Positions 44,257-54,993 of a stretch of 64,000 bases of DNA are shown here, piece after piece (position 1 is the stretch's first letter; the number at the start of each line of letters is the position of its first letter). The stretch is from Cladophialophora immunda. Lineage: Eukaryota > Ascomycota > Eurotiomycetes > Chaetothyriales > Herpotrichiellaceae. The stretch lies in the NCBI RefSeq assembly GCF_000835495.1, contig NW_015622542.1, positions 124,001-188,000 of the forward strand, in the 5' to 3' direction. The notes beneath the pieces are model-generated. The model was not told where the DNA came from. It saw only the letters and a program-made list of their open reading frames with translations, and ran no database searches. The position numbers and the translations under genes were made by a program.

Positions 44257-44897
44257 TGACTCAATCTCTCTCTCTTTCTGTTCTGTTCCAGGCTCCAAGA
44301 TCCACCGAACCCTTGAGGGCCTTGAGGGAATGACATGTACGTGTCTGCTGTGGTGTCGGCACTGAGCGCAGGTGCTTGATTGATGTACGACGCAGGACAA
44401 CGGGATGTACGAAGCAGCATCTCCACACGCGGCGCGGCGCCTTTTCCCCTCATTATTCAGTTTCCCTCTTTTTCCCTTTTGTACCCACACAACGCCCACC
44501 AAACACCACACACAGAGCACAGTCAACACCAAGATCCATCTCCACACCAAATCGCCAGCGGATATGACCGATCTCTCTGCTCAGGCCTTTGCTTCGCTAC
44601 AATGGCTTTTGCAGGGTTTGGTACGATGACCGCCTCTTCGTCTGGTCCATTTTTCTTTTCTTTTCTCCTTTGCTCGTCATCTGCTCTGTCTTGCCGCAAA
44701 AATCGACCCGGTTGCCATCTCACAAATTTGCAAAGACGTAGACCAGGTTAGACAAGTACATATGGGCCTCTCTTGTTGAGTTTCTCTTCTCCTCTCCTCA
44801 CCAAATTCCGCAACAAGCCAGGATCAAACTCAACAGCTGATCTCCGGCTCTAATCCTTGACCATAGAGTTTCCTTTCCTCACAGAGGAATACAGTCC
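43930..44897. other. Intergenic with a trinucleotide microsatellite
   Basis: This is the kinase 3' end and transporter promoter. It contains the (TTC)n tract listed separately, then a pyrimidine-rich transporter leader. Frames here are low-complexity shadows. Confidence 0.5.
44217..44258 (+). repeat. (TTC)n microsatellite
   Basis: A run of about a dozen CTT/TTC units with one CCT interruption. On the minus strand it is a GAA tract. Confidence 0.9.
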
Positions 44898-46670
44898 ATG
44901 ACCTTCGATCACTCCAACGAACAGCAAATCTACCACGGAACTCCCCTGGGCCAACAGAGATTGGCTCAGGACGCAAGCCGTTCAAACCGGGATCCCGACC
45001 CGCTTCCGCCTGCACCACATTCACCATGCTCAACCCTCGATAGGAGCAGGTCGGGTTCACTCTCACTCGGCCAGAACATCGAGAAAGAGTCATGGAAGGA
45101 CAGTGACCAAACGCTGGGGGCCTTCACCTTTCCCTCTAGGGGAGATGCAGAGGTAGCCGAGAAGCAGCCGGGTTGTATGGCCGTCAGCGAGACCAAAGAC
45201 GTTCACGAAATCTCTGAATTTCAACGTCCCGGTATCGGGTCACGGCAGGCGACATCTGCGGCACCATCAATCGCTGCAGCACCATTCGCATGCTCATATT
45301 CTTGTGGTCTCGAAAAATCGCATAGTCACGATGCCTCGGGAAAGCCACGGCCCAGGTCATCTTCTTCACTGTCAGCCAGCTCGAGAACCCCAACACTCCA
45401 CGAGGTGCCCAGTGGATTAGCCACCGCCAGTCGGGTTTCCACCGATGCCTATGGCAATAGCTATCCTGAAGGCGGCAAAGAGGCGTGGCTGTGTGTTTTT
45501 GGATCGTTCTGTGGTTTGATGAGTGCTCTGGGGATGATGAATACGTTGGGAACATACCAGGCCTATCTTTCCACACATCAGCTTCAAAACATGAGCGAGA
45601 GCACCATTGGCTGGATTTTCGGCATCTACGCTTTCCTCTCCTTCGTCCTGGGCATCCAGATTGGCCCAGTGTTCGATGCCAAAGGGCCGCGGTGGTTGGT
45701 CCTTGCCGGGTCTGTTTTCATGCTCGCCTCCCACCTCCTGATGGGGGTGTGCACCGAGTACTGGCACTTCCTGATTGTGATTGGCATCGTCGGGGGCCTT
45801 GGTACTTCGTTGGTTTTCACGCCCGCCATTGCCGCGATTGGCCACTTCTTCCTGAGGAAAAGAGGCCAGACCACGGGACTTGCTGCGGCTGGAGGATCGA
45901 TGGGTGGGATCCTGTTCCCACTGACACTCCAGGCATTGTTTCCCAAGATTGGCTGGGCATGGTCGACTCGAGTCTGCGCCTTGATCAATCTGGTGCTCCT
46001 CATCTTTGCGAATCTGTTCATCAGGTCACGCCTCCCGCCACGCAAGGCCACCAAGGAAAACATTCTCCCGGACTTCCGCATCTTCAGAGATCCGGTCTTC
46101 GCGTTGACCACAGCAGGTGTCTTCTTCGTCGAATGGGGCCTGTTCGTCCCACTTACCTATCTGAGCAGTTATGCCCTTAGCCACGGCGTCTCGACCTCAT
46201 TCGCGTACCAGATCATTGCTATCTTGAATGTCGGCTCCTGCTTTGGTCGATATTTTCCAGGATTTGTGGCCGACAAATTTGGCCGCTTCAATGCCATGGT
46301 TGTGACCATCTTTTTGTGCCTCGTGTCGACGTTGGCGTTCTGGCTCCCGGCCAACGGATCGATTGCGTTGATCATCGTCTACGCCCTGATCTTTGGCTTC
46401 GCCTCCGGTTCGGGCATCTCGCTGACTCCGGTCTGCGTGGGTCAGCTGTGCAGAGTCGAGAACTATGGACGATATTACGCCACGTGCTATACTCTCGTGT
46501 CGTTTGGATCCCTGACCGGCATTCCGATTGCGGGACAGTTGGTGACGGCGTGCCAAGGAGAATACTGGGGGTTGATTGCATTTACTAGTTGTAGTTATGC
46601 GGCGTCGCTGACCATGTTGACGGCGGCAAGAGTGGTGGGTGCTGGATGGAGTCTCAAGGTCGTGTATTGA
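44898..46670 (+). CDS. MFS monocarboxylate-transporter-like permease (MCT/SLC16 type)
   Basis: 590 codons, single exon. Residues 1-190 are a Ser/Pro-rich hydrophilic N-terminal extension. Twelve hydrophobic helices follow, beginning with [20 protein letters not shown], a fungal MCT signature. Others include [52 protein letters not shown] and [20 protein letters not shown]. Later come [40 protein letters not shown] (the MFS A-like loop of the second half) and [20 protein letters not shown]. Yeast relatives (Mch and Esbp6) are plasma or vacuolar membrane proteins whose substrates are mostly unproven, so a carboxylate or related small molecule is only inferred. No neighbouring gene indicates a pathway. 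Confidence 0.92.
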   Translation: MTFDHSNEQQIYHGTPLGQQRLAQDASRSNRDPDPLPPAPHSPCSTLDRSRSGSLSLGQNIEKESWKDSDQTLGAFTFPSRGDAEVAEKQPGCMAVSETKDVHEISEFQRPGIGSRQATSAAPSIAAAPFACSYSCGLEKSHSHDASGKPRPRSSSSLSASSRTPTLHEVPSGLATASRVSTDAYGNSYPEGGKEAWLCVFGSFCGLMSALGMMNTLGTYQAYLSTHQLQNMSESTIGWIFGIYAFLSFVLGIQIGPVFDAKGPRWLVLAGSVFMLASHLLMGVCTEYWHFLIVIGIVGGLGTSLVFTPAIAAIGHFFLRKRGQTTGLAAAGGSMGGILFPLTLQALFPKIGWAWSTRVCALINLVLLIFANLFIRSRLPPRKATKENILPDFRIFRDPVFALTTAGVFFVEWGLFVPLTYLSSYALSHGVSTSFAYQIIAILNVGSCFGRYFPGFVADKFGRFNAMVVTIFLCLVSTLAFWLPANGSIALIIVYALIFGFASGSGISLTPVCVGQLCRVENYGRYYATCYTLVSFGSLTGIPIAGQLVTACQGEYWGLIAFTSCSYAASLTMLTAARVVGAGWSLKVVY

Positions 46671-47133
46671 GTGGTCGGCCATGGGAAGATGATATGGTCG
46701 AAGCCCAGTCTATAGAGATATATCAGAATAAGAGAAGATACATTGAAAAACTGCCCGGCAAAAGAATGCCATCTAGATTGGCTACAAAGCCCATACACCA
46801 ACGACGGGTGGCCTACCATCTTGTCGGCGTGTATTATTCTCTAGCAAGAAAAGCACTGGGATAAATGCTCAGTGTCTCATTGAAACCCATTCTCGAGGGT
46901 TTCCAGCCCCGCCCAGTTGCTAAACAAATGGCGAGACGGTCTCTGTCCGAACAAATGGGGGCCAGAAAATTCCTCCTCGGCATGCATCTTCTGTTGCAAA
47001 CTGTGTACACATCTCCTCATCTGCTCTGCTTGGAGTTGTTGGCAGTACCCATTCCATCGAGGTTGAAAGTCTGAGGGCAGCCCAAGCAGCCAGCGATGCA
47101 GCAGCTTGCGCCAGCTACATTACGACCCCGATC
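46671..47133. other. Intergenic, no gene seen
   Basis: Short spacer between the transporter and the second HET gene; nothing recognised. Confidence 0.45.
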
Positions 47134-49158
47134 ATGGACGACCGTGGATTCATCCTGGACAGCGATGCCACCGCCCGCGATGTCTACAGCACTCTCCATG
47201 GCGACGAGATTCGCACCTTGTTGCTTGCTCCAGGCGAGAAAGGCACGCCCATTAGCTGTGAGATGCAGGTGATAGCATCTCCCAGGAGCACTCAATTCGA
47301 GGCCCTGTCATACGTCTGGGGCGAAACCAGGCCATCGAAGCTCATCTCTTGCAACGGCTTTGACTTTCCCGTGACCGACTCTCTATACACAGCTCTTTTT
47401 CATCTGCGGTATACGGATGCCTGGAGAAGGTTATGGGTAGACCAGCTCTGCATCAATCAAACCCAGGGTCAGGAGTTGATGAAACAAGTCGGGTTGATGG
47501 GTATGCTCCGCCAACTTCTTCTCTAAATGGCGTCCCTGCGTGCTCATGCCGACCCAGGAAGTCTTTATTCCTCTGCGTGCCGTGTCATCGTCTGGCTCGG
47601 CAAGTATGACCAAAAGATGTCGCTGGCATTCGAAATGCTGCACGAGACCTCTCTGAGTTTGAGCCTCGTTCGATCTGACTTCCTGAACTCGTCGAGTGGA
47701 CCATCGACACCCCGAACAAGATCGCTCACGCCTCGGGGGACGTCCAGGTCTCCGCGACTGTCGCGATATCCTAGCCGTGCCTCGGGCTCGCGTGAAAGCC
47801 TCAGCAGCCTCTCCTCCTCGACTTCGAGCCTGACTAGCTTGCCGTCTCCCCGGCCGAAGAATAAACGGCACAACACTCCTCCCGCCTTGAAGCACGCATT
47901 GTCGATTTTCCAGCACGTGTACTTCACGAGGAAGTGGACATTCCAAGAGATAATTCTGGCCAAGGCCGCAATCATCTGCTGCGGCGACCTCGAAATGGCA
48001 TGGAGTGACTTGTCCCTTTGGTATTTCCATTATGCCTCCAAACTACGCAGCTCGAGTCTCTTGTACGACTCCGATGGCTCCTTTGAGAATATCCTGACAG
48101 TAAGGAACGAACTGGACAAGGGCACACTGAAGCTGAGTAAGTTGCTCATGCTGACCCGGCCGAGGACGAGCACGAAACCCGAAGACGCGATTTATGCACT
48201 GCTGGGCTTGATGCCCGACTTGCTCGAGGCTTTGGAGTCGAAGTCGAAAATCCAACAGTCCTCCGAGACGATATATTTTCCGGGGGAGGACTTGTTCTGC
48301 CTCTACCTAAAGGTCTTTCTATACTGCATCGAGAAAGAGCACGACTTGGCTATCCTAAGCGCCGCTGGCAGGTACAGGAGCAGTGCCCAAGCGAGTTGGC
48401 CATCCTGGTTACCAGACTGGAGGCAATCCCTGCCCCTCCGGCCCTTGATCCTCACGGATTCTACAGATCTTGACGCAGACTCCGCCTTTGCTGAAGACGC
48501 CCCCAAAGATGCCACCCCTGTGCAACACGCTGCGAAATCGCCCATCTTCAAGTTGAATCTCCTGCCCGCTTTGCCAACTTCATCGATGTCAGCCCGAACC
48601 TCTCTGACAGTATTTGGTGTGCGACTTGGCTGTCTGGTTACGCGTCAACTATCTTGGCCCAGCGTTTTCCTGGTTGCCGACTCACAGGCTGAGTCTTTAC
48701 TGAACAGTAGAGTGGATGAAGGCCAATTCACCCAGCCACTTGCATCCCTGGCACCATCACTCTCTGACAGACTCCTGAAATCCGGCCAGGCCACATATCA
48801 CGGGCCAAACCAGAGTTACGCGGCTTCTTTGGTGCAGAAATCACTCAAAAGCGGCGCGCAATGTCGTTCCGTAAGGACTTCTGCCGTGGTGGAACCTGGA
48901 GATTGGCTCTGCGCCTTCAGGGGTGGGAGTGTGCTATACGCTGTTCGTCCGCTTGTCGAGTTTAATGCTCACCAAGCAAACTCCACCTCAGTGACGAGAG
49001 GGAGATCGTTGCGCCATTCGAAAGCACCAACATCGTCGGTCGCCAGCGCCGTACAGCGCGCCAAATACCTGTTCCTTGGTGAATGCGCAGTGCACGGCCT
49101 GAATCCAAGCGAGATCCTGGATTATCGAGATGAAACGATCGAGTTTGAGCTGACATGA
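47134..49158 (+). CDS. HET-domain protein with an Arg/Ser-rich insertion
   Basis: Exon 1 47134-47500, a 57-nt intron (47501-47557, GTATGC...CCCAG), exon 2 47558-49158; joined 655 aa. The splice restores the HET block QVGLMG + SLYSSACRVIVWLG. Other landmarks: FEALSYVWGETRPSKLISCN, DSLYTALFHLRY, RRLWVDQLCINQTQ, then KWTFQEIILAKAAIICCGDL. After the domain come TRPRTSTKPEDAIYALLGLM and a C-terminal PGDWLCAFRGGSVLYAVRPL segment. Between VIVWLG and KWTFQE lies an unusual insertion of about 60 residues (near 160-220), full of Ser, Thr, Pro and Arg (TPRTRSLTPRGTSRSPRL). It remains in frame with no splice signals bracketing it, so I treat it as coding. The expected role is allorecognition or cell-death signalling by family analogy; partner unknown. 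Confidence 0.88.
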
Positions 49159-49985
49159 ATTAGGCACTGAAATCATCCAAATGCTCCTGACAGCCTAAGC
49201 CGCGCATGTGGTAATCATTGGCCCTAGCCAGGGAAGAGCTGCTCGCTCCAGGCCGTTGGGAGGTGGCAAATATCACCCGTGAGTCCCTAGGCCAGAACAA
49301 TTCGAATGCGCATGAAGTCAAGACAACTTCGAGGTGTTGTCACGAGGACCGACGACAGTTCAGCCCCAGCATTCGGTTCGTCCAAAGCGGCCAATGCAAG
49401 GCCTCAATTCCGGTCAACGGACCAATCATAACACGCCCTGGCCGTGCAACGTGAAACTGTTCCGGCCAGGCGAATCATCGCGTTCCATTTCTGAGCTCCA
49501 GAGCGTATCGAATTCCGGCCTCCAGCAATTTCTTACTTAAGAGCAATGGATTCGAGGAGGGGTCAAAGGTGGGCTTCTCCTTCGCAAATGCCATGGGGCG
49601 CATGATCATCTGGCCCTCTGCCGCCAGCGGGACCTTGGTCCTCTGCGACCTCAAACACTGAAGCATCATGCGTGGCCTGGGCCTTCGCGCGACTACATAT
49701 CAAGGAAGAACACACCGTGTCAAAGCAACACTCCTTGCCATCAGATATTGCTGGAACAACTTGCAGAGCAATTGACAGCGCTTCAGTACCCCGTGGTTGG
49801 AACTTACACTGGATGCATTCAATGCCAAGACGAGGCTGCTAGCCCCGACCATGTCTCCCACTCCTTCAACAAATGTCTAGGATCGCGAGTTGGCTCGGGT
49901 CCTTCTGTCTTGTCTTGATATAGCTCTGCTTTTATGGAATCGCAGTGGACTTTGCTCACCGCAACAGTCGCTCTTCTCCTATCCA

Positions 49986-50009
49986 TTGGCCGGAATAACT
50001 TCCGGCCAA
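49986..50009. promoter_or_regulatory. Perfect inverted repeat (10-bp arms, 4-nt spacer), candidate Zn2Cys6 operator
   Basis: The arms TTGGCCGGAA and TTCCGGCCAA are separated by TAAC. The repeat contains CGG-N8-CCG, the geometry bound by dimeric fungal Zn2Cys6 factors, and sits 7 bp upstream of the TATA-like box and 188 bp upstream of the dioxygenase ATG. The binding factor is unknown. Confidence 0.6.
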
Positions 50010-50015
50010 GGGGCA

Positions 50016-50021
50016 TATAAG
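50016..50021 (+). promoter_or_regulatory. TATA-like box of the indoleamine dioxygenase gene
   Basis: TATAAG within GGGCATATAAGC, 177 nt before the start codon and just downstream of the inverted repeat. Confidence 0.4.
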
Positions 50022-50197
50022 CAACTTGTCCTTCCCGCAGGAACGAGAAGACGTTTCGTGCGTGTATCTGGACTACAGGCTTTCATCTCGCGCTTTGTTT
50101 CACAAGGGAACTATTCTACCTTTTGTTTGGTCTGTTCTGGCAAGGCTGCATACCTGTTTGATCCCTTTGAGACTCAACCCACCGAAGGTCATTCGTA

Positions 50198-51814
50198 ATG
50201 ACTTACCTCACCGACTCACCACCTCTGCCCCCTCTTGCTACTCTCTTTCCTTACATACGGTCTGATGCCAGCAGTCTCCCACGCTCTGCAGACCCTTTCA
50301 CGGTTACGACCAGCACCGGCTTCCTCCCTTGCCGTTCACCCTTGCTTCGTCTGCCGGAGCAGTTCAATGCGCTATCAGACATTCTTAACGACATGCCAAT
50401 CGTCAAAGCTGACAAGTCGCCTGGCCTGCTCGCTACGTTCAAGCTCGGCCCTCTTATCGACTCCGGTGCTTTGCCAGACTTGACTTCTTGCGTGGATGAC
50501 CTGCGGACCGACACTGGTGATCTCGACCTGGAAGCCATCACGGCCGTGTTCAGGGACTATAGCTTTTTGGCCAGTGCGTATCTGCTGGAGCCCTGTTGGG
50601 AGACGTGGTCGAAGGACCATGAAGCTGGCTATGGTTTGGGCAGAGCTGTCCTGCCAAAGTGCATAGCGTCGCCGCTAGTGAAGGCCGCGGACATGTGAGT
50701 ATCTCTCCCAGCAACGAGCTCTAGTCTGGGTACGTGTGCTCATCAATCCTTCTCACTTAGCCTCGATATTCCGCCGTTCATGTCCTACGCTGCGTCATAT
50801 GCACTATACAACTACTCTCTCGTCAATCCCAACATCGGCGCAGGCGTATACGACAACCTCCGCCTCATCCGCGCGTTTGAACGTGGTCTTGATCCGTCGA
50901 GCTCAGAAGCCGGCTTCATTCTGACCCACATCCACATGGTCCAGGAAACCGGACCCTTGATTTCGGGCGCGGTCGACCTGCTCTCGACCATAGAAAATTC
51001 TCCCGGTGATGTATCTTCCGCAATCTCGGCGTTCCAGACCATGCTCTCCGCCATGAGCCGCATCGAATCCCACATGGAACAAATGTGGACTCACTCCCTC
51101 CCCAAGGACTATCTCTCCTACCGCACGTTCATCTTTGGCATCACCTCACAATCCATGTTTCCCAACGGGGTGATCTACCAAGGCACCCGCTACGGCGATT
51201 CCAAGCCGCTGTACTTCCGCGGCGAATCCGGCGCCAACGACAGCATCATTCCCCTATTGGATCATCTGATGGAGATTCCCATGCCGAGCAACCCGCTCAC
51301 GGAGATTCTGAGGGACTTTAGGAGCTACCGGCCAAAGACTCACCGGGAGTTTCTGGCGTGGGTCATGAGTAAAAGCGCAGAGGTCGGCGTGAGGCAGTAC
51401 TGTACTCATCACGCTTCTTCATTGCAGGGTGTGGAAGCCGGCCGCTCTGCTGGCGAGGACGAGGCCAACAGGGCCTTGCTGCTGCCGACACTCTACCTCA
51501 AATTGCTTGACCACGTGCGCAGTTTCCGCTGGCGTCACTGGCTGTTTGCGAGGGAATACATCATCAAGCGCTCCTCGCACCCGACAGCCACGGGCGGGTC
51601 GCCCATCGTGACGTGGTTGCCGAACCAGCTATTTGCGGTCATGGATTTGATGGAGGACGTGTACGGCGAGAGCGGTTTGAAAAAGGCAGTGGAACAGGGA
51701 ACGGGAGAAACGGCCGAGACAAGGGCGGTCAGGGAGATGATGCAGAACGTGTCGAACCAGAGGGACAAGCTGGACAAGGAGGTTAAGAAGTATTGTGCGG
51801 AACGGGGTGCGTGA
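50198..51814 (+). CDS. Indoleamine 2,3-dioxygenase family protein
   Basis: Exon 1 50198-50694, a 66-nt intron (50695-50760, GTGAGT...CACTTAG), exon 2 50761-51814; joined 516 aa. The splice joins KAAD to ILDIPPFMSYAASYALYNYS, the conserved substrate-pocket region. Other family blocks: SEAGFILTHIHMVQETGPLI, FPNGVIYQGTRYGDSKPLYF, RGESGANDSIIPLLDHLMEI, RDFRSYRPKTHREFLAWV, VRSFRWRHWLFAREYII (whose His I take as the proximal heme ligand, by inference) and ATGGSPIVTWLPNQL. IDO opens the indole ring of tryptophan to N-formylkynurenine, feeding NAD synthesis or tryptophan catabolism. Filamentous fungi often carry several paralogues, and this may be an accessory copy, since no kynurenine-pathway gene lies nearby. 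The promoter has a striking inverted repeat. Confidence 0.93.
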
Positions 51815-53189
51815 GCTGAGCTCCAGGGAGGCAACCTCTGACAAAGGTGCGGATTCTAGCAGGGCACCCTTGAGTCTGCCAACCCAGGACCCTGTGAGTG
51901 ACGATGACGGCGGCGGACAATGATATCGTGCTCATCAATGAACGGTCAATATCAAGCAAACGCCGTACAAAAAGGCCCCCCGCCAATAGTGAATTGTTCC
52001 GTGGATCGCTTGTCTCGGCGACATCGGCGCCGAGATTTTCCGCCCGGCTCACTCCGCCCAGTCCCGCCCCGCCGTTGACAACCCTGGGTGGCGGAGGGTC
52101 CTATCTGTCACAGCCTCGTCACAAACCTCAGTGACACTGATCGTGGAGGGTTGGATCCTGCTCCCGCTTCTCCAAGGTATAAATAACCCCCTGCGAGGCC
52201 CCTGACTGTTGGTATTCTTTCCAAGCCATCATCACCACGAAAACGATAAGTATGGAAAGGGTGTTATGAAACTTGGTGCCTCTTCAGTCCTGAGCCTCCT
52301 TGACCCATGTCTGTCCTAAGATGCACAACAGCACTGTTCTCCCTCATAGCACCACGCCGGTCCAGCCCTTCCTCCGATCTCCACTGAGGCTTCTTGAGGG
52401 ACTACGACAGCGTTTGAACACCGATAGCATCTGCATCGTGTGTCCGACAAACAATCCACGGTCTTTGTCCTACCATGCCGGGACACAGCCGCACAGACAC
52501 AACATCCTCCAACTCGACGTGAACCATTTGCTGCATTCGACTTAAGATCAGAGTGCTTATTGAAGTATGCCGCCCAAGAATGTGGAAGGAAAGAGCACAT
52601 GTCTGGCGTATCTGGTTCCAGCTTTGCGTGTCTGCAAATAACGCAAATATGGCCCGTCCAGATGCGGGGCCTGTATATATGTATTTTTCACCGGTGGACA
52701 TTCCCTGCTCCGAGCTTCGTGGCAAGGTGAGCAGTCCGACAAAACCAATAGACCCCCCTGCCCGTTTTAATTCTTTCTAGCCATTGGCAAAGCAAGGCAA
52801 GCACGAATATCCACCTTGGAGTGCCTGTCATCAGACCTTCGACACAGTCCTGTCCGGGAGGGCCGCCGAAGTCTTCACTCCGAGATTGTCCAACTGGGGT
52901 TTTCCGGGCAGCTTTCCAGCACATGAACCCACCCTGGCAACCGTTCTGTGGTGCCAACCGACTGTCAAACGGTGTCTGCACATGGAATCACTCTCGACAC
53001 CGGCCTGGAAATGGAACTGATCCAACAGCACAGAAGCTCATCTCTCCTCCACAAGCCAGAACGTCCTCACCTGCCAGGATGGAAACTTTCAAGGCATGCT
53101 CCGGACCCAGTCACCGTTCAACCACTTCCACATCCAGAGGTTCCGATATTCGAGTCAATGACGACAATTGACGACCCGGCACTTCACTT
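51815..53189. other. Gene-poor region upstream of the exon-intron repeat array
   Basis: No confident gene. A TATAAATA box at 52178 suggests a rightward transcript. Frames after it (for example 52300-52545 and 52948-53253) lack domains, and some use non-ATG starts. The 52948-53253 frame runs into the first repeat unit. Confidence 0.4.
52178..52185 (+). promoter_or_regulatory. TATA box, possible promoter of a transcript across the repeat array
   Basis: TATAAATA in AAGGTATAAATAACC. No coding gene begins within 300 bp, so it may drive a leader or non-coding RNA reading towards the module array at 53.2 kb. Confidence 0.3.
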
Positions 53190-53866
53190 CAGATGTGGTT
53201 GTTGGTATATATATATACATAAAGGTGGCCAATTCAAGTGTCTGTGGCTGTAAGTTGTGCCTTACTGCCAGGGTTAAGGGGCTCATTGACCGTTCCACAG
53301 ATACGACGTCGAGTGCACCACACTCCGTCTATTAGTCGCAACACTGTGAATTGTTGCCTCTTTATATTGCGGCTGGGGTGGACAGTTCATAGCGTGTGAG
53401 ACTGTAAGTGTCTCCATAAATGCATACTGAGGACCTTACTAATTGTTCGATAGAGCCGGGCGTCGAGTATACCTTACTCCGCCCGCTGGTCTCAACGCTT
53501 TGAATTGTTACCTCTTTATATTCTCCGGCCCGAGGTGGACGATTCAAGTGTTTAGCTCTGTAAGCATATACCTCTTGCTTAAGGTGAGGATGGTACTGAC
53601 CGTGCTGTAGGGTTGGCGTAGAGTATACCATACTCCGCCGGCCAGTCTCACAACCTTGAATTGTTGCCTCTTTATATCCCCGGCCCGGGTTGGGCGGTTC
53701 AAGTGTGGGTTTCTGTAAGTATACATCCCTTCACCCCAGTTGAAGCTCCCTGCTGATTACTCCAAAGACAGACGTCGAGGACAATACTCCGTTTGTTGGG
53801 TCCAACACCTTGAACTGTTGCCTCTTAGAGAGTGTTCCACCGGTGATCAATTCAGGTAGCTCGCTC
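53190..53866 (+). repeat. Tandem array of about five diverged 155-bp exon-intron-like units
   Basis: The anchor TTGTTGCCTCTTTATA recurs at 53351, 53505, 53661 and, degraded, 53815, a spacing of 154-156 nt. A preceding partial unit supplies only the end motif GGTGGCCAATTCAAGTGT. Each of the first four units ends in a splice-donor-like GTAAGT or GTAAGC (53250, 53404, 53560, 53715), followed 50-57 nt later by a YAG (ending 53300, 53453, 53610, 53771) with a branch-like motif (TTGAC, CTAAT, CTGAC, CTGAT) shortly before it. The intervening blocks of 103-106 nt are more alike than the intron-like parts. One reading joins blocks 2 and 3 in frame (RRVYLTPPAG and RRVYHTPPAS families), with stops elsewhere. 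It may be a duplicated exon of a coding gene, a spliced non-coding RNA, or a decayed array. I do not recognise it. Confidence 0.75.
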
Positions 53867-54163
53867 GGTCAGACCTTGTCGGCGCGGCCTATGTCTTTGC
53901 TGACTTTAAGCTGAGCAGCCCTGGGAATGGCGCGTGAAAGTTGTGAATGTCAGAGGTGAAGGATGTAGACCGGGGCACAAGTCGGGCAGAGATCCTCTCA
54001 AATGGTTGAATCCATTCACTCCTTGTCCGTCACAAAAAAAGCCTGTCGCGTAGTCAACTTCAACCTGCCCATCTGACAAGCTCTCTTCTTCTCCTCTCGT
54101 TCTCACCGAAGAGGTGCGAGGTTGACAAGAGCGCCTGGCATCCCGCACAGACATCAAAGGAAG
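53867..54163. other. Spacer between repeat array and C2H2 gene
   Basis: About 300 bp; no gene seen. It probably contains the promoter of the C2H2 gene. Confidence 0.4.
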
Positions 54164-54646
54164 ATGGAAAGCCGACAACCCAGAGAGTATACGCGTCTTG
54201 ATCTCGAGGCAGCACAGACCCTGGCCACCTTCCGCCTGACGGCTGTGGAAACGGTGCGAGATGTGGAAGTCGTCTTCTAACCAGCAGAGAGTCAGGTGCC
54301 ACCGCCAGCCAACGCGCCCGCGCCCGATCCTGCTGCAGCAAACCCAGCCATGGGCAAAAGCCGTCAACTTCAACCTGTCGCTGGGCCACCCATTGTCCCT
54401 TCTGCACCACTTGCGCACGGCAACTCAACGTCGGCTTTGTCAAATGTGCAGCAAGTGACAGCAACTCCTCGTGCCGCGCCAGACAGTCAGGCAAAAGCAC
54501 GACACCGATACAGCTGTTACATGTGCCACCACGTATCTCAGAAAGTCGGGTGCGTTGTGAACCACATGGCCAAGCAGCACGGCTTGGAGAGGGTCCTGGT
54601 GGACAGAGCCAGGATTGAGGCTTCAGGCGTGCAGATGCTGTGGTAG
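54164..54646 (+). CDS. Small C2H2 zinc-finger-like protein
   Basis: Exon 1 54164-54253 (30 codons, MESRQPREYTRLDLEAAQTL...), a 42-nt intron (54254-54295, donor GTGCGA, branch TTCTAAC, acceptor GTCAG) and exon 2 54296-54646; joined 146 aa. Near the C-terminus YSCYMCHHVSQKVGCVVNHM is followed by AKQH, giving C-X2-C-X12-H-X4-H, the spacing of a classical C2H2 finger (Cys104, Cys107, His120, His125). The middle is Pro/Ala-rich and disordered. With a single finger, specific DNA binding alone is doubtful; it could bind DNA as a partner or act in protein contacts. The donor is weak and the intron short, so exon 1 is the less certain part. A 196-codon antisense frame covers the same DNA but lacks motifs. 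Confidence 0.5.
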
Positions 54647-54993
54647 TCACAGAGGATGTTCAAACGATCATAGGCGGTGTAGGGGCGGACAAAACGGCAC
54701 GCAAGGGCTGAGAAGTTGAGGCGAGAATTGATAACCTGCATATCAAACAGGAGGATTGCGACAGCACTACCGAAACTCACATGCTATGCGCTGCTTAGCA
54801 TACACGAAAATACCGGCGACTCCAAGCAAACACCATAAGCCACTCTTCCAAGCATCACTTGCCAGCACGACCACGACGGGTGCATTGTCGATTCAACTAA
54901 CCAGACTACCGCGAACCCGTGATGTATCTCAGGAGGTAACCACAGAAACAAATTCACAATTTGACTGTTAATAGCACCGGTATTGACGCGCAT
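54647..54993. other. Convergent spacer, no gene seen
   Basis: 3' flanks of the C2H2 and DJ-1/PfpI genes. Confidence 0.4.

Larger units (their letters stand above)
49159..50197. other. Promoter region of the indoleamine dioxygenase gene
   Basis: No gene is seen. It carries three TTCCGGCC elements (49460, 49513, 50000), the last forming half of the perfect inverted repeat listed separately, and a TATA-like box at 50016. Confidence 0.5.

Noticed and set aside
44140..44550. Lys/Arg-rich antisense frame across the (TTC)n tract
   Set aside because: Product of the GAA microsatellite read in one frame; not a gene.
46169..46682. Minus-strand frames antisense to the MFS transporter
   Set aside because: Complete transmembrane architecture on the plus strand accounts for the sequence.
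53362..53726. Overlapping minus-strand frames (89 and 60 codons) in the module array
   Set aside because: They repeat only because the DNA repeats; splice-like signals are consistently on the plus strand.
54060..54650. 196-codon antisense frame over the C2H2 gene
   Set aside because: No domain and random composition; the plus strand carries an exact C2H2 spacing and a branch-point-bearing intron.
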